Of a DNA stretch of 64,000 bases, positions 1-12,639 are shown one piece after another (the first letter of the stretch is position 1; each line of letters starts with the position of its first letter). The DNA is from Gonatopus flavifemur (Eukaryota; Arthropoda; Insecta; Hymenoptera; Dryinidae). The stretch is from NCBI GenBank assembly GCA_018340375.1, contig JAFFJZ010000090.1, positions 335,273 through 399,272 of the forward strand, read 5' to 3'. Position numbers and translations under genes: made by a program. Under the pieces are notes generated by a model. The model was not told where the DNA came from, did not search any database, and saw only the letters and a program-made list of their open reading frames with translations.

Positions 1-177
1 TCAAAAATGACTGATATTGAAGGCGATTTTGAATCTTAATCCACTTAAAATATAAAAACTGACAATTATGGTCGAGTTATATGGAGCAAAATTGATGCAC
101 AGTTGAATTCTTGGAACCATTAAAATCGGAAGATGCTTGTAAAAACTATAGTTTCATTTGAAAATAACAAATAATTG

Positions 178-446
178 CCCTGGTAAAAGTCTCATAGCAA
201 TTCACAAGAAAATGTTCTCATTATGAAACATTATGGATTTGAAACAGGCTATTCGTGAATAAATCACGATGTCTATGGATTCCTGTTTATGATTCATCAT
301 GGATACTTATTTATAGGCATTCATGATGCAGCTTAAGCAAAAATTCATAGAACTTCGTAGTTTTCTTTTGAATATCCTGGTGCAAATCCATAACGTTTTA
401 TAATAAGAACATTTTCTCATGAATTGCCATGTGATTTCTACCAGGG
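178..446. mobile_element. CCCTGGT-ended foldback element (group A)
   Basis: The two ends are inverted copies: the left arm begins CCCTGGTAAAAGTCTCATAG and the right arm, read on the minus strand, begins CCCTGGTAGAAATCACATGG. Similarity continues for about 70 bp (both contain GCAATTCA.GAGAAAATGTTCT). TG flanks both ends (176-177 and 447-448), which reads as a 2-bp target duplication. No coding capacity. A diverged single arm of the same interior occurs near 57.13-57.21 kb. It belongs to the CCC...GGG, 2-bp-duplication family seen repeatedly in this window. Confidence 0.75.
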
Positions 447-448
447 TG

Positions 449-1020
449 ACCAATATTCGTCCCACAAATTTTGTTTTATACTTATTTCATTTCATAGAAC
501 TCAACCATTGAATATCAACAACCAAATGTCCATTTTAATTTTTTTATGAAATACAAAATGTATAATTATTGAATATCTCCACTCAACGCCACAAACTTCT
601 TTCTTAAAAATTTCTTTGGTGAAAATAAGTTACAACTGTTACTGTTCGATTATATTTGTGTTCAAAGTGTAAAATTTTATTGTAATAATTTTATAGCATT
701 AGAAACGTTGTCTGTAAATATAATATAATTGACAAGTACTTTCCCGACTTATTATGTATTACCTTATTTTCAAATCCATTTAATATACCTATATTCTCCA
801 AAGTATATTGAAGAATACACTAATTGATATGAGAATATCATAACAGTGCATGAATTTGATTTTATACAACTTCTCTGGTTCTAGACAGTACAACCGCATC
901 TTCTGATTTGTTTCTCAATTCGCCGCATCAAAAGCCATTGCAACGAATTTTTAAATCTAAATTGAAAGAAATTTCAAAACATCAAGAAAGAATTTTCGAA
1001 TCTTCAAATTGGAAAACTAC
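449..1020. other. AT-rich stretch with no recognised gene
   Basis: No coding pattern, splice-flanked exon or repeat boundary was recognised. The sequence is AT-rich with scattered short inverted repeats and runs up to the satellite array. Confidence 0.5.
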
Positions 1021-2840
1021 AACTCTAACTTATCTCCAAATTTGTCTGAATCTCTCTGAATTTCTCAAGATTTCTCTGAATCTTTCGTCATCTCCCTGAA
1101 TTTCATTTGTTGAAATGCCAAAGTTATCTCTGAATTTCTCTGAATCCCTCTGATTTCCTCTGAATCTTTCTGAATTCCTCTGAATTTCTCTGATTCTCTC
1201 TGAATCTCTTGGAATTCATCAGAATTTTATGTATTTCACTTTCAAAGCGTTCTGTAAATTTCTCTGGATTCTTCTGAATTTTTGTTAATTTCTCCGAATC
1301 TTTCTGAAGCCTGCAGAATTTCATTCTTCCAGGTTTCAAAGCATCCTGTGAATTTGTCCGAATTCTGCGGGATCCCTTCAAATTTTTCTGCATCCCTCTG
1401 GATTTCTCTGAATCTATTCGAATGCGTCTAAATTTTATTCATCAAGAATTCAGAGAGCACTTTGAAATTTAAATGAATAAAATTCGGATGCATTCAGATA
1501 GATTAAGAGGAATTCAGATTGACACAGAAGAATAATAAGGAATTCAGAGAAATTCAGAGGAGACTTCGAAATGTAAGTAAATGAAATTCTGAAGGCTTCA
1601 GAGAGATTTGGAGAAATTCAGAGAAATCAGAAGAATTCAGAGAAATACAGAGGAAGTTTTGGAATTCGAATAAATAAAATTGTGATCGATTTCAAGAGAT
1701 TCAGGAAGATTCAGCGCAATTCAGAGAAATTCAGAGATAGCTTTGAAATTTGAATAAATAAAATCCTGAAAGATTCCGCAAGGTTCGGAGAGATTCAGAG
1801 AAATTCAGAGATAGCTTTGAAATTTGAATAAATAAAATCCTGAAAGATTCCGCAAGGTTCGGAGAGATTCAGAGAAATTCAGAGGAAGCTGTGAAATTCA
1901 AATGAATGAAATTTTGAAGGATTCTGAGAGATTCAAAGAGATTCACAGGAATTCAGAGAAATTCAGAGAAAGCTCTCAAACCTAAATTCATGAAATTCTG
2001 AGGGGTCCAGAGAGATTTAGAGAGATTCAGAGAAAGTTTTGAAATTCAAATCAATAAAATTGTGGACAATTCCGAGAGATTCAGGAAGATTCAGGAAGAT
2101 TCAGCGCAATTCAGAGAAATTCAGAGAAACTCAGAGTTAGCTTTGAAATTTGAAAAAATAAAATTCTGAAAGATTCCGAGGGGTTCAGAGAGATTCAGAG
2201 AAATTCAGAGGAAACTGTAAAATTCGAATGAATAAAATTTCGAAGGATTCTGAGAGATTCTGAGAGATTCACAGCAATTCAAAGAAATTCAGAGAAAGCT
2301 CTGAAACCCGAATTCATGGAATTCTGAGGGGTCCAGAGAGATTTAGCGAGATTCAGGAGAAGCTTTGAAATTCAAATAAATAAAATTCTGAAGGGTTCAG
2401 AGAGATTCAGAGAGCTTCACAGAACTTCAGAGGGATTCAGAGGGATTCAGAGAAATTTAGAGAAAGCTTGAAAATCTAAATGAATAACATTTTGAGAGAT
2501 TTAGAGAGATTCAGAAAGATTCAGAGAAATTAAGAAGAATTCAGACAGATTCAGAGAAATTCAGAGAAAGCTTGGAAATTTGAATACATGAAATTCTTGA
2601 GGATGCAGAGAGATTCAGACACATTTCGAAGAATTTAAAATCTCAATCACAAAAATTCAGAGGGATTCAGAGAAAGTCAAAGTGATTCAGGATGCAACAT
2701 TATCTTTCAGATCTCTAACTTCCTCTGAATTACTCTGAAGGTACTCTGAATCTCTCTGAAAAATGTCCCAAAACATAGAGAGTTTCAGAGAGATTTCAGA
2801 GAGATTTCAGAGAAATTCAGAGAGATTTTTTTCACCAGGG
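1021..2840. repeat. Inverted CTCTGAATTT/AAATTCAGAG satellite array ending in CCAGGG
   Basis: This is a long array of 10-12 bp words of the type TTCAGAGAAA / TTCAGAGAGA. From about 1060 to 1440 the words read in the opposite direction (TCTCTGAATTTC); from about 1490 to 2840 they read forward, with a short reversed patch at 2700-2760, so the array is roughly palindromic. Longer periods exist: a block starting CTTTGAAATTTGAATAAATA at 1741 recurs 74 bp later at 1815. The right edge is TTTTTTTCACCAGGG followed by TA, matching the terminus of the CCCTGGT elements. No matching left terminus was found, so the left edge is approximate. Confidence 0.7.
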
Positions 2841-2960
2841 TACTCTTATAATCTGCACCAGTCTTATGAATTACATTATCACAATTACGGTTGAGTACAT
2901 TTTTAACACATTTCCGGTTATTGTCTGTTCGTAGAGTTTTGATTACTTGGTAAGAAAACG

Positions 2961-2961
<1 letters not shown>

Positions 2962-3011
<50 letters not shown>

Positions 3012-3012
3012 G
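2962..3012. repeat. (AT)n microsatellite at LINE 3' end
   Basis: About 50 bp of nearly pure AT dinucleotide repeat, directly downstream (in LINE orientation) of the stop codon of the Jockey-like reverse transcriptase. It probably marks the 3' tail of that LINE. Confidence 0.8.
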
Positions 3013-3021
3013 ATCAAAAAC

Positions 3022-5782
3022 CTACTTAATATATGCATGTGCAGGTAACTCAAGCTTCTTCCTGCTAGTATCTTTAATTCTATATAAATATGCTTTATAC
3101 CAAACACTATCTATATCTATATTATTGTATGGCAATTTAGATTTTCTTTTATACCCTTCCAGCTCCATTGCACTATCTTTCATCATGTTTTTGGTTAACT
3201 TATTACACTTCATTTGCGTGTTGTAAAATTGTTTCGCTAATTTTTTAATGTAATCTGTGATATATTCCATGTTTGATTCTTTATGCAATTCGACTATCTT
3301 GGTATATCTACCCGCATTTATAATTAACCTAATGCACTTATTTCGGAACCTTTGCATAGGTATTAAGTTTGTTAGTGCCGCGCTCTGCCACACAGGGGCT
3401 GCATATGTTAGTATTGGTCTGAGTATCATTTTATATATGAGTTTTTTATTATGTTCATTCAATTTTGAATTTGATACCATAAGGGGATACAAAGATCTAT
3501 TCACAGCATATGCTTTCTTAACCGCTTGTTTTAGATGCTCCCGGTAAGTAATTTTGGAGTCTAAGTGCACTCCCAAGTATTTTACATTGGATTTGATTTC
3601 AATATTTTTATTGTAAATTTTTATCGGTTGAATAATCTTTGATTCTTCGAATCTCCTACTAAATACTATGGCCTCTGTTTTATCCGTGTTCAATTCTATT
3701 TTCCATTTAGCATAAAACTCTTCCAAATATCTTATATGTATTTGTATTTGTTTTGCAGCTACAATTGCACTAAAAGAATGTGCATAAACAGCAGTATCGT
3801 CTGCAAATAACGCTGTATTCGTTTTTGAGAGCAAGGGCATGTCATTCAAATAGATTGAGAAGAGCACCGGTCCCAGGACAGATCCTTGTGGAACTCCCGC
3901 TCTCACCTCTCTTTCCTCTGATAATTCTTCATTGACTACTACTCTAATTCTTCTATCTGTCATATACGAATGTATTATTTTTACTAACGTCTTAGGATAT
4001 CCACTCTTTATCATCTTATATATTAATCCATCTATCCATAATTTGTCAAAAGCTTTTTCTATGTCTAAAAGCAACATGATAGTGACCTCATTTTTATTGA
4101 AGTTGGTGGTAATGTCATCAACTATTCGTACTACTTGTTGTACCGTGTTATGCTTTTGACGAAAGCCAAACTGTTGATCTATGATTATTTTGTTTTCTCT
4201 ATCAAACTTTCTTATTCTTTCTAATATAATTTTTTCTGTTAGTTTCCTTAGCACCGAGAGCAGACTTATCGGTCTGTAACTATTCGGTATATTTTTGTTC
4301 TTTCCTGGTTTAAGAATGGGTACAATGTGACCCACTTTCCATTCATATGGGAAATATTTTAGTTTGATGACTGCATTTATTATGAATGTGAGCTGAACTA
4401 CGGCTTTTTTACTCAGGTTTTTGAGTATTATATTTTGAATTCTATCAGGCCCTGGTGCTTTTTTGGGTGGTAGCTGCTGTATCATTCTCCTTATTTCTTT
4501 TGGCGAGGTGATATGTTCCTTCCACTCATCAACCTGATCGCTTACCGCTAGATAGTCCATTACCTCTTCTATTATATTCTCCTGTTCATATGTATTATTA
4601 ATTGAGTCTATGCTATGCACTTTTTCAAACTGTTTAACTGAAACATCAGCCTTCTCTTTATTTGTTATAGCTATTTCTTGATTTTGTTCCAATGTAGGTA
4701 TTTGATTGAACTGACCTCATAATCTTGGTCATTTTTCATAGTGAGTTATCATTAGGATTCAATTCAACTAACTTATTCGTCCATTGCCTATTTTTATATT
4801 CTGATATTGCTTCTCTTATTATTTTAGTTTCATTGACAAAAATGTCCCTATCCTCTTTCCTTCTACTTTTTTGCCATAAGCGTCTATTTCTATTCCTCCT
4901 TTTTATCATATCGATTATAGTTCGAGGTAGTTGATCTTTGTATTGCTTCACGTTTTGAATTTGAATAGTTCTTTTAATACTCTCTTGTAAGTTTTCTGTA
5001 AATATTCCAACCTCTTTATCTAGATCTACTTTACTTTCAATTTGATTGGAGATATGAATATGGCTATCTAGTAACTTCCTAAATTTATTCCAATTGGTAT
5101 TTTGATAGTTGTAAATTTGTCTGGTTATACTATTATTCACTGATGTTTCCAATGTAAGAAAAACTGGATAATGATCAGAGTTTAATTCTTGTCATACCAA
5201 GATATCAGTAAATTGACTGATATTTTTAGTCAACGCAATGTTTATTGTTGTTGGTGTAGTATTATTTGATGGAAAGTGTGTTGGTTCATTTGGATATAAT
5301 ATGTTGCAATTATACTTTTGCTTATACGCATACAAACATTTACCATTTCCATTGTTTATATGACAATTCCAATTACTATGCCTGGCATTAAGATCACCAA
5401 CTAACAATACTCTATCATCTATGTTGAGTAAGGCTTCAATATCTTTTTCTGTCAAATTATTTGTTGGCTTATTGTATGCTGCAATTAGATGCACATTATT
5501 ATTCATTCTGATACATACGTTTTCTATTGTGGATTCTTTCTTCATTTTTATTACCTGATGAGGTATATTATTTTTAATCAACATTGCTACTCCTCCTGCC
5601 GCATTATCTCTATTGTATCTTACACAGTCATAGTTTCTTATTCTAAGTTTATCACTATCTTTCAATTTGGTCTCATTTGTCATCATAATATCAATATCAA
5701 ATCTATCTAAGAATTTGATTAATCCCCCTATCTTATTCCTAATTCCGTTTGCATTCCAACTACATATCTTTAACTCAGCCAT
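3022..5782 (-). pseudogene. Jockey-like non-LTR retrotransposon ORF2 (endonuclease-reverse transcriptase), broken
   Basis: ORF2 of a LINE: an apurinic-type endonuclease that nicks target DNA, and a reverse transcriptase that copies the element's RNA into the nick. The endonuclease starts at 5782 with LKICSWNANGIRNK and contains NETKL, LVGDLNARHSNWNC and PTHFP.NNTTPTTI. The RT domain follows (about 4500-3500) with KAPGPDRI, YRPISLLSVL, AGVPQGSVLGP and the catalytic FADDTAVYA near 3800. Lesions: an in-frame stop at about 5192, a TGA where Trp is expected near 4733, and a one-base frameshift near 4700-4712. The C terminus carries no RNase H domain. The start ATG overlaps the stop of the preceding ORF in a TAATG arrangement, suggesting termination-reinitiation. 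The Jockey clade call rests on recognised motifs, not a search. Confidence 0.85.
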
Positions 5783-6155
5783 TATGTATCTATATTTTCA
5801 CAAAATTGAACGAAACATTCAAATTTTTGTATTTGTGTTTGACAGTTTGATAATCTCTTGTTCAGATCCCTAACCGCTTGTAACGTTTGCGTTATATTTA
5901 TATGTGTACCTAACTGTTTTATTTCATTCACTAAAGTTATAAAATGAGTGAAATTTTCTTTTTTGTTTTCTACTCCATTATGGATATCGTTTTGAACTCT
6001 ACCTTGCTTACTGCACCATTCTATAGACGTAAGTTCTTCCCTTCCCCTTGATCCTCCTGAAGAACCTGCTGTCATCTCCTCCAGACTAATCATAGGCCTC
6101 TGATGAGTTGATCGTCTCATGTTCATTCCCATCGGGTTGAGTGTTGGAAATTGTT
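5782..6155 (-). pseudogene. Tail of LINE ORF1 (gag-like), 5'-truncated
   Basis: The open frame (6132-5782) ends in a TAA overlapping the ORF2 ATG, which places it as the C-terminal part of the nucleic-acid-binding ORF1. It has a Gly/Ser/Arg-rich patch followed by a helical segment (residues about 60-115). No zinc knuckle is visible in the remaining piece. The LINE sequence stops at about 6155, where an unrelated inverted repeat family begins, so the element is 5'-truncated or interrupted. The assignment rests on position next to ORF2 more than on sequence. Confidence 0.6.
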
Positions 6156-7230
6156 CAGTTTGTTTAAACTGTGTTGAAGGTAATTCAGGATTTCCAAAAG
6201 AGCATTATTGTATGTAAAAAATAAATAGAACAAGCGTATCGTTCTGCTCGTATATATAGATACCAAAAAGTGAAAAAAAAGTAGAATTCCACAAAACATA
6301 CAAATGTCTCACAAAAACGCCTAAAAACTCCAACACAGTAAAAAATAACGTCAAATCCCAAAAACCATACAAACGTTCTACAATAACGGTTGAAAAAAAA
6401 TCCTTGGAAAAAATCCTTCACTCTTTCCGGAAGATTACTTGATATAACAAATATACCATTAAAAAAAAAGATGTGAAAGGCAACCCTGTTTCGGAATTCG
6501 CATCAACCAGTAACACTCGGCGTAGCCGAAGAAGATTTTATGAAATTATATCATTCAAATTTCTTGTTTAATGTTCTATAGAAATTCATTTGTATATAAT
6601 AAAGGCTAAAAACTTCCACCATCGACCACGCCAAGTGTTGCTGGTTGATGCGAATTCCGAAACAGAGTTGCCTCCCACATCTTTTTTTTCAATGGTATAT
6701 TTGTTATATCAAGTAATCTTCCGGAAAGAGTGAAGTATTTTCCTCAAGGATTTTTTTTCAAGCGTTATTGTAAAACGTTTGTATGGTTTTTGGGATTTGA
6801 CGTTATTTTTAACTGTGTTGGAGTTTTTGTGAGACATTTGTATGTTTTGTGGAATTCTACTTTTTTTTCACTTTTTGGTATCTATATATACGAGCAGAAC
6901 GATAGGCTTGTTCTATTTATTTTTTGAATACAATAATGCTTTTTTGAAAATCATAAATTACCTTCAATACAGTTGAAACAAACTGAAGTTACAATATACC
7001 AAAAATCTTTCACAAATCCTTTGGATAACCAATATACTAGGTCGCTCATATTGATTTCATATCTTTCTCTCCCAAATGGAGCATATCCTTTTATATCCCC
7101 TCGAAATTCTGAATGCAGTGAAATTTTCCTTTTGAATGTGTTTTTAGATTTTTTTATTCTTTGTTTTTGGGATTTTCATGTACTTGGCGTTATTTTTTTA
7201 CTTTTTCGGAGTTTTTCCAGGGTATATTGG
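6156..7230. repeat. Inverted pair of a noncoding repeat family
   Basis: The segments 6156-6530 and about 6606-6985 are inverted copies of one another; both contain TTGATGCGAATTCCGAAACA and CTTCCGGAAAGAGTGAAG. The right copy continues to about 7230 with TTTTCATGTACTTGGCGTTA. A third copy, same orientation as the right one, lies at 45026-45665. The short ORFs across these copies lack family resemblance. The TTTTCATGTACTTGGCGT word also occurs at the edge of the P-like element at 28.66 kb, so this may be a non-autonomous relative of it (inference). Confidence 0.65.
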
Positions 7231-7379
7231 GACCGCAGTGAGTTTTCTCTAATAATAATTCGTTCAAGTCTAATTACTTATCATTACATGTGTAGTTCAA
7301 TGCAGTTCCTTTGGAGGAATTTTTGACAATAAATGTCTGGTAAGTATCTATTGTGCCAATAGTTTCCCTAGTGGAAATG

Positions 7380-7715
7380 CACCATATATGACCCATATAT
7401 GCTCCATATTTGAACCATATATGGATCATATATGTTATGAGTAATCCAAACATATATGAACCATATATGACCCATATATGATTTATTCCCATTTATTGAG
7501 GGGTATAAAAAAAGTCTCTCCTATGAGAATTTAACGCGGTTCGTTGACACCGGACTCCATCCCTCTTTCACTGGAGCCACCGCCGGTCGCTTGAAAGAAG
7601 CGACTTCTTTCACATATATGAAATCCCGCTTATTCTTGAAAACCATATATGGCTCATATATGAACTCCGAATTGGTAGATCAACAATTGTGGATCACATA
7701 TAAAATATATATGAG
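7380..7715. repeat. Cluster of CATATATG palindromes
   Basis: At least ten copies of the 8-bp palindrome CATATATG, or one-base variants, occur in two groups (about 7384-7485 and 7610-7705), often preceded by CC or AC and spaced about 10-20 bp. Between the groups is a non-repetitive insert of about 120 bp. No gene is seen. The function is unknown; local expansion of a simple motif is the plainest reading. Confidence 0.6.
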
Positions 7716-8126
7716 TTATTGCAGGTCAGATTCACAATGAGTTCCTCAATATTTTTAGAATAATTATTTTTGAATTCTTCGTTGAAAAATATGAGATATT
7801 CGTCAAATTTGTTCGTTTGCTCTTTTTCATTTTATTGTGTTCACCGGTTTACAATGTGTCAGAGCTTTTAGTTTTGACAAATCCAGTTCTTTTTAAATGC
7901 GTGTATCTCGAAAAGGTCTCAACACACAGAATCACTACAAAGGCATGAAAGTTGGGATTTTTTCTGAACTTTTCAAAAATTCGAGTGAAATTTTTTTGTC
8001 CAATTTGTGTCTAGTGGAATTCCTACGGTGGAAGTAAAAATGGTAGTTTATTCGAATTTGGAAATTTTCAGCCCTTTGAGATCATCAAGAGTCCAAAAGG
8101 CTCTGGGGGGAGTCTGTGGTCCCGTA

Positions 8127-8281
8127 CCCTGATGACGATTTTTGTCATAATTTCTCATAATTTCTCATTGTCCCAATTCATGGAGAAGATATGAGGAATT
8201 CTATCGTTCGTTCTCATATTTTCTCCATGAATTGGGACAATGAGAAATTATGAGAAATTATGACAAAAATTTTCGTCAGGG
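8127..8281. mobile_element. 155-bp near-perfect palindrome with CCCTGA ends
   Basis: Two arms of about 67 bp are nearly identical inverted copies (shared word TTTTTGTCATAATTTCTCAT) around a loop near 8200. Ends are CCCTGATGAC and GTCAGGG. TA flanks both sides (8125-8126 and 8282-8283). It fits group A of the CCC...GGG family as a minimal foldback with no interior. Confidence 0.75.
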
Positions 8282-8283
8282 TA

Positions 8284-9704
8284 GCTTACAGTGCTCGTCG
8301 TGAATTTCAATTTGTGCTGCCTTCTGTTATTGTCAAAGACACCGAGATGTGAATTTTACCGGGAAATCTGCAACAATATTTGAAAGACTGCGTGAATGAC
8401 ATCTGTTGCTTTGGTTCGGGGTCCGAAAGACCCTGTGTAACCTTTAGGTAAGTACTTTGAAGTGTGACCTCAACGGGTTAATTTTTTTATTTAACAAACA
8501 CGATCGATCAATGGTGCATAGCAATACTTTTGGTTCAGTTCTGAAAATGATAATTTCCTACGACATTCAAGAAATATAAATAAAACAAGACGAAAAAGAT
8601 AACTCAATGACTTGAAATTACACATCAATCCGTCCATGAAATGTCTCGTATCTATTGTAGGATTAAGACACATCAATTTTAATAAATTTATTCGAACACC
8701 TAATATAATTGAGGGCGATTATTTATTGCACATAATTTCGTCCGATTTCGTTATATTATATACACGCTTATATTACAAGCCAACGTGGAATTCGGTTATA
8801 CACGTAAATGCTTACGGCACATGGCCAATCTATTTTAATGCACAGGGTTCCACTTGACCCATTTACACCATTCTCTACATAAGAGCATACACGCACACTT
8901 TAAAAGCGCTATCTAGAGACGCCAGACCATAAAATATACATATATCTTAATACACCGGTAATTTCTACACATAATCACGCACTCTGAATAATCACGCACT
9001 CTTAACGATAAACAAAAAGAGCCCACTTGCTCTGTATATAAATAATTGAGCTCACAGCTCATCCAAATATTCAAATTCCACTAATGGCTGAACCACGCGG
9101 CCGTTCAAGCCATTTTCTTGTTTCCACCCGTTCGTTCGCGTGCCGCGTCTCGCGAAATTTCAGCAACCTCTGCTCACGCGCGCATGTTTCTTCTTCTCGA
9201 CGCTTGAATCTCAAGGCTAGTTTCGATCGGCCGTTAGTTTGGGTATTCTTTACAATTAGTTGCCTAAAGTTCGGCCATCCTACAAAATAGTTCGTCTCGA
9301 ACTATAGTCAAACCCCTTTTACCCTTTGTACATTGGAAGGAACGGCACTTTAGGTTTAAGAGAGTTGTATATATACGAGTGTGTCTATCTGTAAGAAGAG
9401 CGATAATACACATAGACACATTCTCAATATCGTCATATTCGCTTACTGGTTGCAGGCTCATGACCAAATTTGATATGCACAGTTGACAAGACAAAATATT
9501 GACGCATTAATCCTAAGTTCCATGCCTTGGTAATAATTTTTTGTATTGAAAGCTTTCCAAGATACAGGCATTTGGAAAAAAGTGGGTTTTAGAGACCAAG
9601 AACTCCGACATATGTTGTCAACCTGGAATCATAATAGAATAAGAAAAAAAGAAACAAATGATACGTATCTCACATTTTTCAACAGAGAATTCGGGATAAC
9701 CATT
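8284..9704. other. Unassigned intergenic sequence
   Basis: No coding exon was recognised. The segment 9030-9060 has a TATATAAATA word, and 9080-9240 is distinctly GC-richer, which could be part of an LTR or promoter, but no inverted or direct partner was found. The short ORFs here resemble nothing I know. Confidence 0.35.
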
Positions 9705-12635
9705 TCAAAGATGTCTATGAAGTCTTGGAAAATCCGATATGAAAGATTCACTGAAATATGTCATGGAGGCCCATGGGATATTTTTTTGTTTTTGGAGCAG
9801 GACTGCACCCAGACCCATTGAACTTGCATCCGTATGCAGCTCCGTATCCGCTTCCGGATTATAAATCTTAAGCACTGGGTAGCTAACTAGCTCATCTTTC
9901 AGAGCCGCAAAAGCTTCTCGACAGCTTCCCTCAAAGTTGAATGACGCATCTTCCCTCAGTAGTTTTGTTAATGGTTCAGCCTTCAGCGCATAGTTCTTTA
10001 TACATTTTCGGGAATAATTGGTTGAACCGAGAAAACTTTGAAGTTGCCGAACAGTTTTGGGCTCAGGAAAGTTCCTAATCGCCTCTGTATGACGTTCACT
10101 GAGGGTTATCCCCTCCTCAGAAACAATGTAACCCAGATACTCAATAGTAGTCTTCAAGAATTTACATTTCTTAACGTTTAATTCTAACCCTTTGCTCATG
10201 AATATGCGTAAGACCTCTTTCAGTATCGATAAATTTTCATCCACCGTTCCAGCTGCTATGAGAATATCATCAATGTACACCAGTACCTTTCCCTGTCGTA
10301 CTAAGTCCTTTAAGATACTCGAAACGTACTTCTGAAACTCGGCTGGCGCCTCACATAAACCAAATGGCAATCTCTTATATTCGTACTGACCCTCAGGGGT
10401 CGCAAAGGAAAAGTACTGCGTGTCTTCGGGGTGTACTTCCAATTGGTGGAAACCCTCACGCATATCCAAGAGCGTAAAGTAAACTTTATTCGCCAATCTT
10501 GCGAAAAAATCTTCGATTATAGGGAATGGAAAACATTGTTTGAGCACACGATGGTTCAAGGGTCTTAAATCAACGCAGAGACGCAAGGACCCGTCTTTTT
10601 CCTTCACTGGCACAATCCTCGCACAATAAGGAGAATTACTTTCTTGAATAATCCCTCGATCTAGCAAATCGTCAATTATTTTTCTAATCTGTACTCTTTC
10701 CGAAAAAGCAAACCTTCTAGGAGAGAAGGAATAAATCGATTGATCTTTTAACCGGACCCTAACATAATACTGATCTTCAATCTTTTCGATTCCTTCCTCG
10801 GCTAATTCGTGAAACGTTTTTATTATCTGGTCCCTGTGTTTCTCGTTAACATCGAGATCTGAAAATTGTTGACCCTCTTCACCATCGAGGCTCATTATTC
10901 CCTCGGCATCTATATTACAGATGTCATACTCTATCTCCGTTACTCTAGCCTTTGGCGTGTACTCTATTTTTAAGCAATTTTTCCCCAGAAAATCTCGACC
11001 TATTATTACTTCAGTATTGAAAGCATGATCGTCTACCACATGAAATTCTATTTCACACTCTGTGCCTGGAATTTGTTCTAACTTTATTTTTGCAATCACT
11101 TTACCTAACATCCTAATATATACCCCGTTTGGGTATTTGTACGCATTACGAACATCGTGATCTAAATCACATTCTGAAAAATATCTAGACCAAATAGAAC
11201 GTTTTATAACATTGATCGGACTACCAGTGTCCACAAGAGCAGCCAAATAGCAAGATTTATTGTTTAACCTTAAGATTCTTACTTGCGTCCCTTGGACGAC
11301 CAGCGATCGCAGTGGCTCTTGTTCAACGGCAATCGTTGCGACGACGTCAACTGCAGACACCGTTGGAGACGATGAAGTGGGGGTACATCTCCTTGAAGAT
11401 GGCTCCGCTGAATTGCGCTGTGGTTGAGTGTGCTCCTGACTGGTCGATAGTTTCGGGCATTCATTGCGAAAATGCCCCTCTCCTTTGCAGTAATAGCACC
11501 CCTTCTCCGGGGAACGACATTCGCTGGTGACGTGATTTTTTCGACCACAATTTCGGCAAGAAATCTTAGAAGCCGGAGGTGAAACACTTTTCTTCGGCCA
11601 CGGTTTATTGCTCGCGGACTTTGCCACGCTCGACTTTTTCAACCCTTGGATCACCCATCTCATACGATCCAAATATTCGGATAATTTTTCATGTCGAACA
11701 GCGAGGGCAGCGGATGCAATCACAGGATTGGTTATTCCCTGTGTCAAGAAACTGATCTTCTCCTCTTCACCGATGTTGATGTGATATAACAAGTCCAGCT
11801 TGTCGTGCGCATACTCGTCGAAGGTCTCCTTTTCCTCCCGCCACATTCGATTCTCGACTCTGATCAACTGCGTAGTTATCGGTACTTTTCTGTCGAAGTA
11901 GTCCTTCAGCGCCGTCCAAAATTGAATGGCTTTTGCCGGTTGCCTATCGAACCATCTGCGCGCCTCCTTGGTTAATTTACTGGAAGCCGCCAATATCGTA
12001 GTTATTTCTGTGGTTTGGTACGCCTTGGCCACTCGCTCCGCACGGTCGATCCACTTCACTATGTTTTCTTCTTGGTTCCCCGAAAATTCGGGAATTTGCG
12101 TTGCGATGTGGTTCACGTTGAGGCCTGGGACAGACGAGATATTCGATGCACGCACGGTGGCGCTCGGGCTCTGTTCGTATGAGCGAACCATCGCTGGCGT
12201 TCTTGTTTGACTTAGTTGGTCTCCTATGCGACCAATCGCCGCTAGAATTCTCTCTTCGAATCGCCGACGCATTTCCATTTGTGTGAAAAATAGATCCTGG
12301 ATCGTCGGCTGAACCTGACGTTGCTGTTCTTGTTGTTCGAGTTGTTCACGTTGTCGTCTTTCTAGCTCCTCGTGTCGTTGCTGTCGGTCTTGTCGCTCTC
12401 TTTCTTCTTGTTCCAACCGCTGTCGCTGAGTCAGAGTACTAGCTTCTTCCGTCGGTCCACCATCTTGTCAGCGGCCACCAAACACTTGTGGCGTTCGGGG
12501 TCCATACCGATCATAATGATCCACTATCCTATCCAGCACTCGGCTTTTCGTTCCTCTAGGATCAATTTCGAGCCCTTCAGCCTCTGCCCGAAGCTCATCC
12601 ATTGTAAGGGCTTCTAAGCGTGCGCGGTGATCCAT
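9705..12635 (-). pseudogene. Gypsy-type retrotransposon gag-pol, 3'-truncated, one internal stop
   Basis: A single long frame fusing Gag and Pol. From an ATG at 12635 there are 55 codons resembling a SAP domain (MDELRAEAEGLEIDPRGTKS), then an in-frame TGA at 12470-12468, then a further open frame of about 900 codons. It contains a Glu/Arg/Gln-rich stretch, a retrotransposon Gag region, two CX2CX4HX4C zinc knuckles (residues about 285-320 counted from 12416), an aspartic protease core LVDTGSP (about 395), reverse transcriptase with VYIDDIL (about 710), and the start of RNase H (ELHTDASSMGLGA). Homology ends near 9775; the last 20 or so residues read into unrelated DNA. The rest of RNase H, the integrase and the 3' LTR are absent. 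No frameshift separates gag from pol. This is a dead copy. Confidence 0.88.
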
Positions 12636-12639
12636 TTCA

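Noticed and set aside
908..1393. ORFs of 63 and 89 codons at the start of the array
   Set aside because: They read across the CTCTGAATTT satellite and have its period; low-complexity Lys/Glu/Arg composition only.
1021..2840. CRISPR-like array
   Set aside because: Units have no unique spacers, are very short and degenerate, and invert direction; the setting is a eukaryotic genome.
9080..9300. Solo LTR or promoter
   Set aside because: GC rise and a TATA-like word are present, but no TG...CA limits, target duplication or partner copy could be seen.
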